A DNA stretch of 64,000 nucleotides from Pusillimonas sp. T7-7 (GCF_000209655.1 NC_015458.1:744001-808000); one strand, 5' to 3'; shown: positions 16,836 to 25,866, counted from the stretch's first letter. The notes: a model not told the origin generated them from the letters alone. Made by a program: numbers and translations.

Positions 16836-18167
16836 TTATTGCACCAGGCAAGGCCGCTTGGCATCGAAAGTCCAGCCGGGAACCAAATATTGCATGGCCA
16901 TCGCATCATCGCGGGCGCCCAGCCCGTGCTGCAAATACAGTTGATGCGCCTTCTCGACTTCGGCCATATCCAGCTCCACACCCAAGCCGGGCTTTTGCGG
17001 AACCTGTACATAGCCATCCACGATCTGCAGCGGTTCTTTGGTCAGACGCTGACCATCCTGCCAGATCCAGTGCGTATCGATGGCCGTGACGCGCCCCGGT
17101 GCGGCCGCGCCGACGTGGGTGAACATGGCCAGGGACACATCAAAATGGTTGTTGGAATGCGAGCCCCAGGTCAAACCGAAAGCCTGACAAGTTTGGGCGA
17201 CTCTGACCGAGCCTGACATCGTCCAGAAATGTGGATCGGCCAAGGGAATGTCGATCGACTGCAGGGACAAGGCATGCGCCATTTCACGCCAGTCGGTGGC
17301 CACCATATTGGTGGCCGTGGGCAGGCCGGTGGCGCGGCGGAACTCCGCCATGACCTCGCGGCCCGAGAACACACCTTCCGCACCGCAAGGATCTTCGGCG
17401 TAGGCCAGCACCCCATGCAGGTCGCGAGTCAGGCGCACGGCATCTTTCAGGAGCCAGCCGCCGTTTGGATCCAAGGTGCAGCGCGCTTGCGGAAATCGCT
17501 CGTGTAGCGCCCGGATTGCCTCGACCTCTTCTTCGCCGCGCAGTACGCCGCCCTTGAGCTTGAAATCCTGAAAGCCATAGCGTGCTTGGGCCGCTTCCGC
17601 CAGCCGTACGATCGCTTCAGGTGTGAGCGCTGCTTCGTGGCGCAGGCGCATCCAGTCGTCGTCGATTTCAGGTTCGCTGCGATAAGGCAAGGGAGTCTTG
17701 CGCCGGTCGCCCACGTAGAACAGGTAACCCAGCATCTGTACCGCGCTGCGCTGTTGGCCGTCGCCCAACAATGCCGCCACGGGTACCCCCAGGTACTGGC
17801 CCAACAGGTCCAACATGGCTGACTCTACTGCGGTTACGGCGTGGATGGCCACACGTAGATCAAAGGTTTGTTGCCCGCGCCCGGCACTGTCCTGGTCGGC
17901 AAAGTGTGTCCGCATGGCGGTCAGGATGGCGTTGTAGTCGCCTATGGGCCGGCCCGTAATGAGAGCCGCCGCGGCCTCGAGCGTGTTGCGAATTTTTTCG
18001 CCTCCGGGCACTTCGCCCACGCCGGTGTGCCCGCTGCTGTCGGAAATGATGACCAGATTGCGGGTGAAGAAGGGCGCATGGGCGCCGCTAAGATTGAGCA
18101 GCATGCTGTCATACCCCGCTACGGGGATGACACGTAATGCAGTAACGACAGGAGTGGATGCAGACAT
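16836..18167 (-). CDS. gudD: Glucarate dehydratase
   Basis: A 443-residue enolase-superfamily enzyme that dehydrates D-glucarate to 5-keto-4-deoxyglucarate. It has [20 protein letters not shown] at the N-terminus, the K-x-K pair in DFKLKGG (Lys203, Lys205), metal ligands in DPNGGW and YAEDPCG, TNMVATD, and the His of [10 protein letters not shown]. These are specific for glucarate dehydratase rather than other mandelate-racemase relatives. A LacI-type gene follows downstream on the same strand, and an operator-like palindrome lies about 100 bases before the start. No aldolase or glucarate transporter is in the window. Confidence 0.92.
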   Translation of the reverse strand: MSASTPVVTALRVIPVAGYDSMLLNLSGAHAPFFTRNLVIISDSSGHTGVGEVPGGEKIRNTLEAAAALITGRPIGDYNAILTAMRTHFADQDSAGRGQQTFDLRVAIHAVTAVESAMLDLLGQYLGVPVAALLGDGQQRSAVQMLGYLFYVGDRRKTPLPYRSEPEIDDDWMRLRHEAALTPEAIVRLAEAAQARYGFQDFKLKGGVLRGEEEVEAIRALHERFPQARCTLDPNGGWLLKDAVRLTRDLHGVLAYAEDPCGAEGVFSGREVMAEFRRATGLPTATNMVATDWREMAHALSLQSIDIPLADPHFWTMSGSVRVAQTCQAFGLTWGSHSNNHFDVSLAMFTHVGAAAPGRVTAIDTHWIWQDGQRLTKEPLQIVDGYVQVPQKPGLGVELDMAEVEKAHQLYLQHGLGARDDAMAMQYLVPGWTFDAKRPCLVQ

Positions 18168-18266
18168 GATGGATTTAAGCGTTTGCCGATTGAAGTAGGC
18201 TTGGAATGGATAAGGTGCTTGGATGGTGTCCTACAGATTTTGCTATTGCTATCATTCTTTGATAAC

Positions 18267-18284
18267 AATGGTAGCGGTACCAAT
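18267..18284. promoter_or_regulatory. LacI-type operator candidate before gudD
   Basis: AATGGTAGCGGTACCAAT is an inverted repeat (TGGTA-4-TACCA) centred on a CG-rich core, the form of GntR/LacI-family operators. It lies between the LacI-type regulator gene and gudD, 100 bases before gudD, so the neighbouring regulator is the likely binder. Confidence 0.6.
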
Positions 18285-18320
18285 TGATGCCGTCAATGTT
18301 AAAACGGCTAGGGTTTTCTA

Positions 18321-19352
18321 CTAGTCTGTGGTTTCGCGTTCGATAATGGAAAAACCTACGTCGATGATGCGTTGATCGACAGCTTGGTCGTCGGCCCTGT
18401 CGATCAGGCAGCGGGCTGCCAGCTTACCTATATTGCCCCCATTGATATGCACAGTGCTCAGAGCGGGAACCATATCCGCCACAATCGCCACATCACCGAA
18501 TCCCATGATGGCAATACGCTCGGGTATGGCAATTTGGCGTGTCCGTGCCTCGGTCATTACGCCCAGAGCGAGGAGGTCGGAACTACAAAAAATGGCATCC
18601 ACATCGGGTGTCTCGGCCAACATTTTTCCCAGCGCCTCACGGCCACTTTTGATGGAGCGGGAAGCACCCACATCCACGATGGTGACATCGGCCAGCCCGC
18701 TTTGCGCAGCGACTTCGGTGAATGCGCGTGAACGCCGGTTGGCCCGCTCGTCGTTGGCCTGCACTATACCCAGGCGTCGCCGGCCTTTTCTGATGAAGAA
18801 ATGGGCCACCTCGTGTCCAATTTCCAGATGCGAGAACCCAACCAGCATGTCGATGGGCTTGGGGGTGAGATCCCAGGTTTCCACAATGGGTATGCCTGAC
18901 GCCAATAAGCGGGTTCGGTCTTTGCCCGGCGGCATGATACCCGTCAGGAAGATCCCATCGGGTCGCCGGCCGATGATGGCTTCAAGCAGCAACTCTTCGC
19001 GATGGGAGGAGTAGTCAGTTTGCCCCAACATCAATTGGTAGCCCGCGTCGAACAGGGTGCTGTTCAAGGACTCGATGGTTTCCATGAATACCGACATGAC
19101 CGTGCTGGGCACCACCGCTGCAATCAGGCGACTGCGCGATGAAGCCAGCCCACCCGCCATTCTGTTAGGTACATAGCCAGTACGTTGAACGGTGTCCAGC
19201 ACTTTTTGCCGGGTTTCCTGCGCAACTTGATCAGGGGTATTCATCACCCGGGATGCAGTAATGGGGGACACGCCCGCCAATCGAGCCACTTCCCTGAGCG
19301 TGATGGCGCCGCTGCTGCGCCTGCTTCGCTTTGTTGTATCTTTTTCGCTCAT
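18321..19352 (-). CDS. LacI/GntR-type sugar-acid repressor
   Basis: A 343-residue LacI-family regulator. The N-terminal helix-turn-helix is ITLREVARLAGVSPITASRVMN, followed by the hinge helix VPNRMAGGLASS and a periplasmic-binding-protein-like effector domain (GRRPDGIFLTG, AIFCSSDLLALGVM, IMGFGD). It most resembles gluconate-type (GntR) repressors. It lies upstream of gudD on the same strand with an operator palindrome between them, so glucarate or a related sugar acid is the likely signal. The inverted repeat CTTTAAA-9-TTTAAAG just before its start could allow autoregulation. Confidence 0.9.
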   Translation of the reverse strand: MSEKDTTKRSRRSSGAITLREVARLAGVSPITASRVMNTPDQVAQETRQKVLDTVQRTGYVPNRMAGGLASSRSRLIAAVVPSTVMSVFMETIESLNSTLFDAGYQLMLGQTDYSSHREELLLEAIIGRRPDGIFLTGIMPPGKDRTRLLASGIPIVETWDLTPKPIDMLVGFSHLEIGHEVAHFFIRKGRRRLGIVQANDERANRRSRAFTEVAAQSGLADVTIVDVGASRSIKSGREALGKMLAETPDVDAIFCSSDLLALGVMTEARTRQIAIPERIAIMGFGDVAIVADMVPALSTVHINGGNIGKLAARCLIDRADDQAVDQRIIDVGFSIIERETTD

Positions 19353-19545
19353 GTACGCTTTAAAGTGACGCAGTTTAAAGGGCGAGTATACGTGCGGTTC
19401 GAGAAACCGCGCATGTCGCCGCCAGCGCTGCGGCAGCTTTAGTTGGCGCTGATCTTGCGTGCCTCGATCAGGGTTTTACAGCGATTCGGGTTCGAGTGTC
19501 ACGGGGGTGACGTTTTGGGCCATCGTCTCCCAGGTTGATCGGACG

Positions 19546-19576
19546 GATCCGTATGCCGCCTTTCAGATACCTGATG
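19546..19576 (+). repeat. Direct repeat, left copy
   Basis: This 31-bp stretch matches 21004-21034 in 30 of 31 positions. The two copies bracket the carbonic anhydrase and DUF2058 genes. The match codes for the conserved end of DUF2058. Confidence 0.75.
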
Positions 19577-19585
19577 GCTTATTCC
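19546..19585 (+). pseudogene. Remnant of a DUF2058 gene 3' end
   Basis: In one frame this encodes DPYAAFQIPDGL, almost the exact C-terminus (DPYAAFQIPDDL) of the intact DUF2058 protein 1.45 kb downstream. The upstream part (VSQVDR) only loosely resembles that protein, and the downstream reading continues without the normal stop. It is therefore a fragment left by duplication or recombination. Confidence 0.65.
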
Positions 19586-19667
19586 ACGAGATGGAGAAAA
19601 ATTTCTATTGTCAGGCTCGAAGTAGAGAAGTACTCTGCAGAAACAATTTAAAACATGGAAAGACAAA

Positions 19668-20414
19668 ATGTGCAAATCATGTATAGACAGCAGCCTCCTA
19701 AGGGGGCCGGAGTCACCCTCCAGACGCACGGCGCTTGGCATGATGGGAGCGCTTTCATTATTCGGGACTTTTGCAGCAACTGGGGTCACTTACGCAAAAG
19801 CGCCACCCAAACCGGAAAACGTGCTTTCAGCTGACCAGGCAATCAAGCGTTTGGTCAAAGGAAACGAACGATACACTTCGGGTAAGTCCAAGATCCGAAG
19901 CTTTGCTTCGACACGTGCAGTACTGGCTGGCGGACAGAATCCCTATGCTTCTATACTGAGCTGTGCTGATTCGCGGGTCAGTCCCGAATTATGTTTTGAC
20001 GAAGAAAGAGGCGACCTGTTCGTCGCGCGCGTAGCAGGCAACTATGTCACCAGCGATATTCTGGCTAGCCTGGAATATGGCGTTGCAGTTCTGAGCACGC
20101 CGTTGATTATGGTGCTGGGGCATACCAGCTGTGGCGCGGTGAGTGCGGCGGTCAGCGCGCTTGAAAAGCAGGCTGAATTTCCCGGCCATATCAACAACAT
20201 CGTCACGGAGCTGATGCCAGCGGTACGTGCCGCTGCTGCCGCATCCCATCAGGGTACGTTGCTGCAAGCAGCCACCATTCAAAACATCAAGCAGAACGTA
20301 CAGCGATTGCAGGAGTCCACACCAATACTGAGCAGGGCGGTGCAGTCCGGCCAGGTCAAGATCGTTGGTGGTCTCTATCACCTCGATACAGGCCGGGTAG
20401 AGCTTGTTGCATAA
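19668..20414 (+). CDS. Beta-class carbonic anhydrase with Tat signal
   Basis: A 248-residue zinc enzyme interconverting CO2 and bicarbonate. The beta-class ligands are visible: Cys99 and Asp101-Arg103 (SCADSRV), His152 and Cys155 (GHTSCGA). The N-terminal 43 residues contain a twin-arginine signal (SRRTALGMMGALSLFG) and a cleavage-like YAKA, so it is probably exported folded to the periplasm. Most beta enzymes are cytoplasmic, although exported ones are known in proteobacteria. It lies 98 bases before the DUF2058 gene and between two copies of the DUF2058 gene end. Confidence 0.9.
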   Translation: MCKSCIDSSLLRGPESPSRRTALGMMGALSLFGTFAATGVTYAKAPPKPENVLSADQAIKRLVKGNERYTSGKSKIRSFASTRAVLAGGQNPYASILSCADSRVSPELCFDEERGDLFVARVAGNYVTSDILASLEYGVAVLSTPLIMVLGHTSCGAVSAAVSALEKQAEFPGHINNIVTELMPAVRAAAAASHQGTLLQAATIQNIKQNVQRLQESTPILSRAVQSGQVKIVGGLYHLDTGRVELVA

Positions 20415-20511
20415 GCTATGATGATCTTTTCATTGCGCGGGCTCCCAGCTCATGCTCTGTTGAACTGATCATCACCTTAATCAACGAACACTATCTACGG
20501 AGTTAGCATAT

Positions 20512-21048
20512 ATGGTCTCGCTGCAAGAGCAGCTTTTGAAAGCAGGTCTGGTCGATAAAAACAAAGCCAAACGGGCCAGCCAGGATAAGAGCAAGCAGAA
20601 GAAGGTCGAGCGTCGAACCGGTACGCAAAGCATTGATGAGGCGAAGTTGGCCGCCCTCGAAGCGCAACAAAAAAATATCGAGCGGACCCGCGAGCTCAAT
20701 GCCCAGCGCGTTGCAGCCGCCAGACAAAAATCGATTGCCGCGCAAATCGTCCAGATGGTGCAGCAGAGTCGCCAGAGCAAGGGCGCTGGCGATATTGCCT
20801 ACAATTTTACTCACGGCAAGACGATCGAACGGCTGTATGTGTCGGCCGAGGTTCAGTCGCACTTGATAGCTGGACGCCTCGTGATTATCCGCCTGGACAA
20901 CGCGGTTGAGCTAGTGCCCCGGATAGTCGCAGACAAGATCGCCGAGCGTGATCCTTCGCTCGTCGTGCGGGTGAGCAAGACCAGCACCAAGATTGATGAA
21001 GACGATCCGTATGCCGCCTTTCAGATTCCTGATGATTTGATGTGGTGA
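20512..21048 (+). CDS. DUF2058 family protein (YaiL-like)
   Basis: A 178-residue protein of the DUF2058 family. It starts VSLQEQLLKAGLVDKNKAKRA and has a long charged coiled-coil-like segment (about residues 20-85) followed by a small beta-rich domain (YNFTHGKTIERLYVS, RLVIIRLDNAVELVPRIVADKI) and the conserved end DPYAAFQIPDDLMW. A role with RNA or nucleoprotein has been suggested for homologues but the function is not established. The ribosome site is ACGGAG. Its last 45 bases are duplicated upstream of carbonic anhydrase. Confidence 0.85.
   Translation: MVSLQEQLLKAGLVDKNKAKRASQDKSKQKKVERRTGTQSIDEAKLAALEAQQKNIERTRELNAQRVAAARQKSIAAQIVQMVQQSRQSKGAGDIAYNFTHGKTIERLYVSAEVQSHLIAGRLVIIRLDNAVELVPRIVADKIAERDPSLVVRVSKTSTKIDEDDPYAAFQIPDDLMW
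21004..21034 (+). repeat. Direct repeat, right copy
   Basis: Located inside the 3' end of the intact DUF2058 gene; partner of 19546-19576 (30/31 identical). Confidence 0.75.
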
Positions 21049-21186
21049 TTGTGGTCCCGGAGCACATCCTGGCGTAGGGGATTCGAGTAGGTAAATAAGC
21101 CGAGCTTTATTCAGGTAAGTAGCCTATGCTGGTGGATAGGGTCCGAGCAGCTTCGCTTGGGCCACCATTCACGACAGGAGGTCGAA

Positions 21187-21351
21187 ATGGACAAGAAAGG
21201 AAAACCCGCCAAAAAAGTAAAGGAGCAGCGTTCTGATCCGATTTTGAATAAATCTGGTTGGCCCACTCAGGCTCCAAGCGAAGGCATTAAAAGGGCAAGT
21301 TCGGTTCATGATCGCAAGCCGGCAGGGCGAGGGGCGGTCAGAGGCCGGTGA
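21187..21351 (+). CDS. Small basic hypothetical protein
   Basis: A 54-residue, Lys/Arg-rich protein with no recognised domain and probably disordered (MDKKGKPAKKVKEQRSDPIL at the start, RGAVRGR at the end). It is supported by a strong Shine-Dalgarno (ACAGGAGG) seven bases before the ATG. No function can be assigned. It lies between DUF2058 and the convergent protease gene. Confidence 0.5.
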   Translation: MDKKGKPAKKVKEQRSDPILNKSGWPTQAPSEGIKRASSVHDRKPAGRGAVRGR

Positions 21352-21446
21352 GATTTTTGGAGGGAGCGGCACCCTATCGACCTGACCTTAAAATCGCGGC
21401 GGTGGAATAGGGGGCTACAAGGCCTATGGCAAACCTAAGACTTGTT

Positions 21447-23426
21447 TTATTGAAGGTCCGCGTCGGCAAGCAGTGGTGGCAGTGGGCAGTTCAGCGAGTC
21501 GGCGATGGCTCGCAGCAGTTCCGCTTGGGTAACAGTGACGAATCCGTCATGTTCGACAGCTCGAGCCAGTGCCTGCATCAGGGGTCGCTTGTCCGACGGT
21601 CCCATGTTGCATAAATGGTTGACTGCAGGTTCCAGAGTCGCTGTCGACACGGCATCGCGAGGCAGCAGTTCCAGTCCTTTGAATGGCAGGCTGGATGCGG
21701 CGGCGTCGAAGGCAGTGCGCGTCTCACTGGCGTCCATATGGCCGGCATGCACGAGCGCCGATAACAGAACTTGACACTCGTCGCGCAAGCTGCCAAGCGC
21801 GGCCCTGCTCGGACGGCGCGGTGGCGGCTCTATGTTATGAATCACAATACGGTACAGTGCCCACTCCATCAGACTAATCTGCTTGTCGGCCATGATCAGT
21901 TGGCCAAGGCATCTTTTGAATGTGATGTATTGCGCGCTCGACAACTGTTTGAGCGCGGGCAGGGCAAGCGCCACCAGCGGCAGACGCGAGCGTGGGTCTA
22001 ATGCGGCCAGTTTGGCTGACAACTTGTTCACGTATCGATACGCATCGGGTTCGGCATTCTGTTCCAGCGCGGTCAGCTGTCTGGGTCGTACGGTTTCGGA
22101 TCTGTCCAGCAACAAGCCATAGATCAGCGCCCGTGCGGAATAAATATCGTGGGCGGCCTCGCGCAATTCGGGATCAAGCGCCGCGATGATTTGCTGCGCA
22201 TAGGCAACATGCCTAGTGCTGGGCCGGCCGATGGCTTCGATGGCGTCCTGTGATGCGTTGGCTCGCAATGGCGTCGCCTGTGCTGGCGACTGGCCGTCCG
22301 TCAGCGTAACTGCGGCTGCCGCGCGTAGCACATCCCGAGTAGCGCGCGAGCGATCAATGTCGGGCCTTGGTTCAAGGGCGGGCTCTGGCTGCGGCGCCGT
22401 AAAGCTGCCGTCCCAATCAGGCTGCACGCGGCGGATGCGCTGCTCTAGCGGCGGGTGCGTCGCCATAAACGTGCTGAATGCGTTGCCAATAGCGCGACTG
22501 AAGAACATATGGCTGTACTCGGACGCGTTCGCAGCCTGGATCTGCGAGCCTGCATGGTAGCCCCCGATTTTCTTGAGGGCATTGGCAATGCCGGCGGGAT
22601 TTCTGGTAAATTGCACCGATGACGCATCGGCCAGAAACTCGCGTTGCCGGCTGACGGCAGATTTGATCAGGTTGCCGAAAAACGTTCCGGCGAAACCAAC
22701 AACGATCAGCACTATGCCGATAGCCAGCATGATAAGCGCTGCATTGTCCTTGGAGTTGCCGCGTCGGAACGGGGCGCTGCGCAGCAAAATATAACCGACT
22801 AGTCCAATAAGCAGAATGCCGTTCAGCGTTGCCACCAATTTGGTGTTCAACCTCATGTCGCCATGAAAAATGTGGCTGAATTCATGGGCCACCACGCCCT
22901 GGAGTTCGTCGCGGCTAAGCAAGCTGATGCAGCCCCTGGTAACCCCAATGACTGCATCCTGCGGAGTGTGGCCTGCCGCAAACGCGTTGATGCTTTCATC
23001 TTCCATCACGTACACGGGCGGAACAGGGATGCCTGATGCAATCGCCATTTCTTCTACAACATTAAGGACTTTCTGCTCTTCGAGGTCGGTGGTGCCCGGA
23101 TCGATGGGTCGACCATTAAGGGATTCGGCGACCGCCTTGCCGCCACTGCGTAGCTGGAAGTGTTTGAAAAGGATTCCCGCCACGACCACGCCGATGACCA
23201 AAACCGATATGGTGCCGACCAGATGCCAGTCGAGTAGGGCGGTCATTTGCGTAAACCAGCTTCCTGCCGTAACGGGAGCGTTCGGATCTCGCTGGCCAAG
23301 CAGGGCTAGAATCGCAGCGACGGCCACGGAAGAAATCGCGATAAGACTGATGACCGCCAGGCACATCAGCACGACCAGCTTGCTGGTGTTACGTTTGGCG
23401 CGCTCCTGCTGTTCGAAGAAGTTCAT
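21447..23426 (-). CDS. M48 (HtpX-like) membrane metalloprotease with TerB-like C-terminal region
   Basis: A 659-residue protein. Four hydrophobic segments (about 17-43, 69-90, 197-215, 230-255) surround the zinc motif HEFSH (181-185), and the further ligand region is REFLADA. These are HtpX/M48 features for cytoplasmic-facing proteolysis of membrane proteins. HtpX itself ends near residue 300; here about 310 more residues form a soluble helical extension with acidic TerB-like motifs (LIMADKQISLMEWALYRIV and RAVEHDGFVTVTQAELLRAI). The gene is 11 bases downstream of the LemA gene on the same strand, a common pairing. Confidence 0.9.
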   Translation of the reverse strand: MNFFEQQERAKRNTSKLVVLMCLAVISLIAISSVAVAAILALLGQRDPNAPVTAGSWFTQMTALLDWHLVGTISVLVIGVVVAGILFKHFQLRSGGKAVAESLNGRPIDPGTTDLEEQKVLNVVEEMAIASGIPVPPVYVMEDESINAFAAGHTPQDAVIGVTRGCISLLSRDELQGVVAHEFSHIFHGDMRLNTKLVATLNGILLIGLVGYILLRSAPFRRGNSKDNAALIMLAIGIVLIVVGFAGTFFGNLIKSAVSRQREFLADASSVQFTRNPAGIANALKKIGGYHAGSQIQAANASEYSHMFFSRAIGNAFSTFMATHPPLEQRIRRVQPDWDGSFTAPQPEPALEPRPDIDRSRATRDVLRAAAAVTLTDGQSPAQATPLRANASQDAIEAIGRPSTRHVAYAQQIIAALDPELREAAHDIYSARALIYGLLLDRSETVRPRQLTALEQNAEPDAYRYVNKLSAKLAALDPRSRLPLVALALPALKQLSSAQYITFKRCLGQLIMADKQISLMEWALYRIVIHNIEPPPRRPSRAALGSLRDECQVLLSALVHAGHMDASETRTAFDAAASSLPFKGLELLPRDAVSTATLEPAVNHLCNMGPSDKRPLMQALARAVEHDGFVTVTQAELLRAIADSLNCPLPPLLADADLQ

Positions 23427-23437
23427 AGCGCGTTCGT

Positions 23438-24034
23438 TTAAAACGAGACCTGCGGCGCCGCTTGTATTTCCTTGCTGTCTTCGAACTCGAGCAGGGTAGC
23501 GTCTGCGGAGTGCCCAAAGGCTCCTGCCACCAGTACCGGCGGAAAACTTTGTTTGTAGGTGTTGTAGGCCATTACGGTGTCATTGAATGCCTGGCGGGCA
23601 AAGGCCACCTTGTTCTCGGTGCTGGTGAGCTCTTCCGATAATTGCTGCATGTTTTGCGAAGCTTTCAGGTCGGGATAGGCTTCCATTACGACATTAAGGC
23701 GGCTCAGGGCGTTGCCCAAAGCGCCTTCCGCACCAGCCAACTGCCCCATGGCAGCGGCGTTCCCCGGGTCGGCAGCGGCGGCCTGCAGGCCCTTGGCCGC
23801 TGTATCGCGCGCGGCAACCACGGCCTCGAGCGTTTCCCGTTCGTGAGTCAAATAACCCTTGGCTGTTTCCACTAGGTTGGGGATCAGGTCGTAGCGGCGC
23901 TTCAGTTGCACTTCAATTTGCGCAAAACTGTTTTTGTACCGGTTTCGCAGAGTAATGAGCCGGTTGTAGATAGCGATGCCATAGATGACCACTATGGCCA
24001 ATATGACAAGAACAATGATTGCGGTAGTGCCCAT
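23438..24034 (-). CDS. lemA: LemA family protein
   Basis: A 198-residue protein with one N-terminal membrane helix (TAIIVLVILAIVVIYGIAIY) and a helical soluble domain with the LemA marks YNRLITLRNRYKNSFAQIEV, LKRRYDLIPNLVETAKGYL and YNTYKQSFP. Start ATG 24034 has GGAGC nine bases before it; a longer in-frame start at 24094 would add an unrelated leader. The function of LemA is poorly known; it is often encoded beside M48 proteases, as here, and may guide substrates or organise the membrane. Confidence 0.9.
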   Translation of the reverse strand: MGTTAIIVLVILAIVVIYGIAIYNRLITLRNRYKNSFAQIEVQLKRRYDLIPNLVETAKGYLTHERETLEAVVAARDTAAKGLQAAAADPGNAAAMGQLAGAEGALGNALSRLNVVMEAYPDLKASQNMQQLSEELTSTENKVAFARQAFNDTVMAYNTYKQSFPPVLVAGAFGHSADATLLEFEDSKEIQAAPQVSF

Positions 24035-24315
24035 GTTTGCTCCAGAATTGATGCAAGATAAAATCAGCAGGCATGTAACGGTGCTGGTTGCCATAGTCGC
24101 TGAGCATTATGCGCGGCTGCAATACAAACAATCTATCACACGTTGAGGTGGTAATCCTCTAATCCTCGCCGACATGGGTGTTCTGGGCGAAAGGACACTA
24201 TGTTCAGACCTCGCAGTGCTAGTGATCAGCCCCTTTAATTGACTGCCTTAGTGATCAGTTTCCTTACAAATGGCTTAACGTGCCAAAATAGAGGCAATTT
24301 ATAAGGAAATATGAC

Positions 24316-24756
24316 ATGTGGTTTTGGTTTGGCGTGGCTGCACTGTTTCTGCTATTGGAGATGGCTACGGGCACCTTTTATTTGCTGCTTGTGGCTTTGG
24401 GCTTGGTGGCCTCTGGCATGGCCGCATACGCGGGAGTTTCATTGGTGTGGCAAATTATCGGCGGTTTGGCCGTATCGCTGATAGGATTGATGGTGCTGTA
24501 TCGCCACCGTCAGTCCAAAGGTCATGTGGCTACTCAGTCCAATCCCAATGTGGTGCAAGACGTAGGGCAAGGCGTGATCGTGGACGCTTGGGACGAAAAT
24601 GGACATGCCAGAGTGTTTTATCGGGGTGCCAACTGGAGCGCGCATATAGACGTCAACCAAGCCGCGCAGCCTGGCGAGCACTATATTCAAGCAGTGCAAG
24701 GCCTGACGTTAATTTTACGGCCAGGCCAGTATCCGGCACCGGATACTCAACAGTAG
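24316..24756 (+). CDS. NfeD-like membrane protein
   Basis: A 146-residue short-form NfeD protein with two or three N-terminal membrane helices (residues 1-24, 28-45 and 48-62) and a C-terminal OB-fold beta domain (GQGVIVDAWDENGHARVFYRGANWSAHID). NfeD proteins partner SPFH proteins in membrane microdomains. The SPFH gene lies 48 bases downstream, with a terminator-like hairpin between them. It is divergent from the LemA-protease pair across a 281-base gap in which I see no gene. Confidence 0.88.
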   Translation: MWFWFGVAALFLLLEMATGTFYLLLVALGLVASGMAAYAGVSLVWQIIGGLAVSLIGLMVLYRHRQSKGHVATQSNPNVVQDVGQGVIVDAWDENGHARVFYRGANWSAHIDVNQAAQPGEHYIQAVQGLTLILRPGQYPAPDTQQ

Positions 24757-24792
24757 GCGTTTGGAGTCCCAAACGCCTTCATCTTTTTTCTT
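24755..24792 (+). terminator. Terminator/attenuator between NfeD and SPFH genes
   Basis: A perfect 10-bp stem, AGGCGTTTGG with CCAAACGCCT, and a 4-base loop, followed by TCATCTTTTTTCTT. It begins in the NfeD stop codon and ends 12 bases before the SPFH start, so it may lower expression of the second gene relative to the first. Confidence 0.75.
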
Positions 24793-24804
24793 ATTGGATC
24801 CCCT

Positions 24805-25740
24805 ATGGACGCTTATGTAATGACGCTATCTTTCTGGATAATCGCGGCTTTGGTCGTGTTTGTCATTATCAAATCCACAGTTCAGATTGTGCCCCAGCAG
24901 CATGCCGCAGTGGTAGAGCGTTTGGGAAAATTCGATCGCACATTGTCTCCTGGACTGGGGTTTACAGTTCCCTTCCTGGAAAAGGTCGCTTATCGCCACT
25001 CGCTTAAAGAAATGGTGCTGGACGTTGCCAGCCAGGTTTGTATTACCAGGGACAATACCCAGTTGAAAGTAGATGGAGTGCTTTACTACCAAGTCACAGA
25101 CCCACGGCAGGCTTCCTACGGTTCGACCAATTACGTGCTGGCAATTTCCAATCTGGCCCAGACGTCATTGCGTTCCGTAATTGGCAAGCTGGAAATGGAT
25201 GAGACTTTCGAGAAACGCGACCTGATCAATGTGGCTGTAGTGAAGGCGCTGGACGAGGCCGCCACCAATTGGGGTGTCAAGGTGTTGCGTTACGAGATCA
25301 GTGACTTGACCCCCCCGGATGAAATTTTGCGGGCCATGCAATTGCAAATCACCGCAGAACGAACCAAACGGGCACTGGTGACCGAGTCCGAAGGTAAAAA
25401 GCAGGAAGACATCAATATTGCCCAGGGTAACCGCCAGGCGGCTATCCTCAAGTCTGAAGGCGAGCAGCAATCCATGATCAACTACGCTCAGGGCGAAGCT
25501 CAGGCGCTACTGACCATCGCGCAGGCCACCGCCGAATCCCTGGAGCGGGTCGCGCAGGCTACCCAGGCACCTGGCGGCATGGATGCCGTTAACCTGAGCG
25601 TGGCCGAACGCTACGTGGACGCCTTCAAGGAAGTCGCTCAGAAAAATAATACCTTGATATTACCGGCCAATATGGGCGATATGGGCAGCATGATTGCGGC
25701 GGCGATGACCATGGTCAAGGCAGTCAAGCCCGTCGGCTAG
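24805..25740 (+). CDS. SPFH/Band 7 (stomatin, QmcA-like) protein
   Basis: A 311-residue protein with one N-terminal membrane helix (MTLSFWIIAALVVFVIIKST) and an SPFH domain (VPQQHAAVVERLGKFDRTLSPGL through QLQITAERTKRALV), then an Ala/Glu/Gln-rich coiled coil (SEGKKQEDINIAQGNRQA) and a conserved end (ILPANMGDMGSMIAAAM). QmcA-like proteins form large membrane-anchored rings that regulate FtsH-type proteolysis. It is paired with NfeD upstream and lies near the LemA/M48 protease pair. Confidence 0.92.
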   Translation: MDAYVMTLSFWIIAALVVFVIIKSTVQIVPQQHAAVVERLGKFDRTLSPGLGFTVPFLEKVAYRHSLKEMVLDVASQVCITRDNTQLKVDGVLYYQVTDPRQASYGSTNYVLAISNLAQTSLRSVIGKLEMDETFEKRDLINVAVVKALDEAATNWGVKVLRYEISDLTPPDEILRAMQLQITAERTKRALVTESEGKKQEDINIAQGNRQAAILKSEGEQQSMINYAQGEAQALLTIAQATAESLERVAQATQAPGGMDAVNLSVAERYVDAFKEVAQKNNTLILPANMGDMGSMIAAAMTMVKAVKPVG

Positions 25741-25866
25741 GGGTGGCTTAAAAATCATTTCAGTTCAATGGCATAGGCCACGACTTGGTTGCCGTGGCTG
25801 CCAGCATGATGATCTGGATTGCCGACCCGATGGCGATCAGTTTGCGTATAAGGGTTAAATAAAGCA

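Larger units (their letters stand above)
19353..19667. other. Intergenic region with inverted repeat, hairpin and gene remnant
   Basis: No intact gene. It holds CTTTAAA and TTTAAAG (19358-19364 and 19374-19380) beside the LacI start, a GC hairpin GCGGTT-5-AACCGC near 19393-19410, and the remnant of a DUF2058 gene end near 19546. The carbonic anhydrase promoter is presumably in the AT-rich last 70 bases, but no consensus hexamers stand out. Confidence 0.6.
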
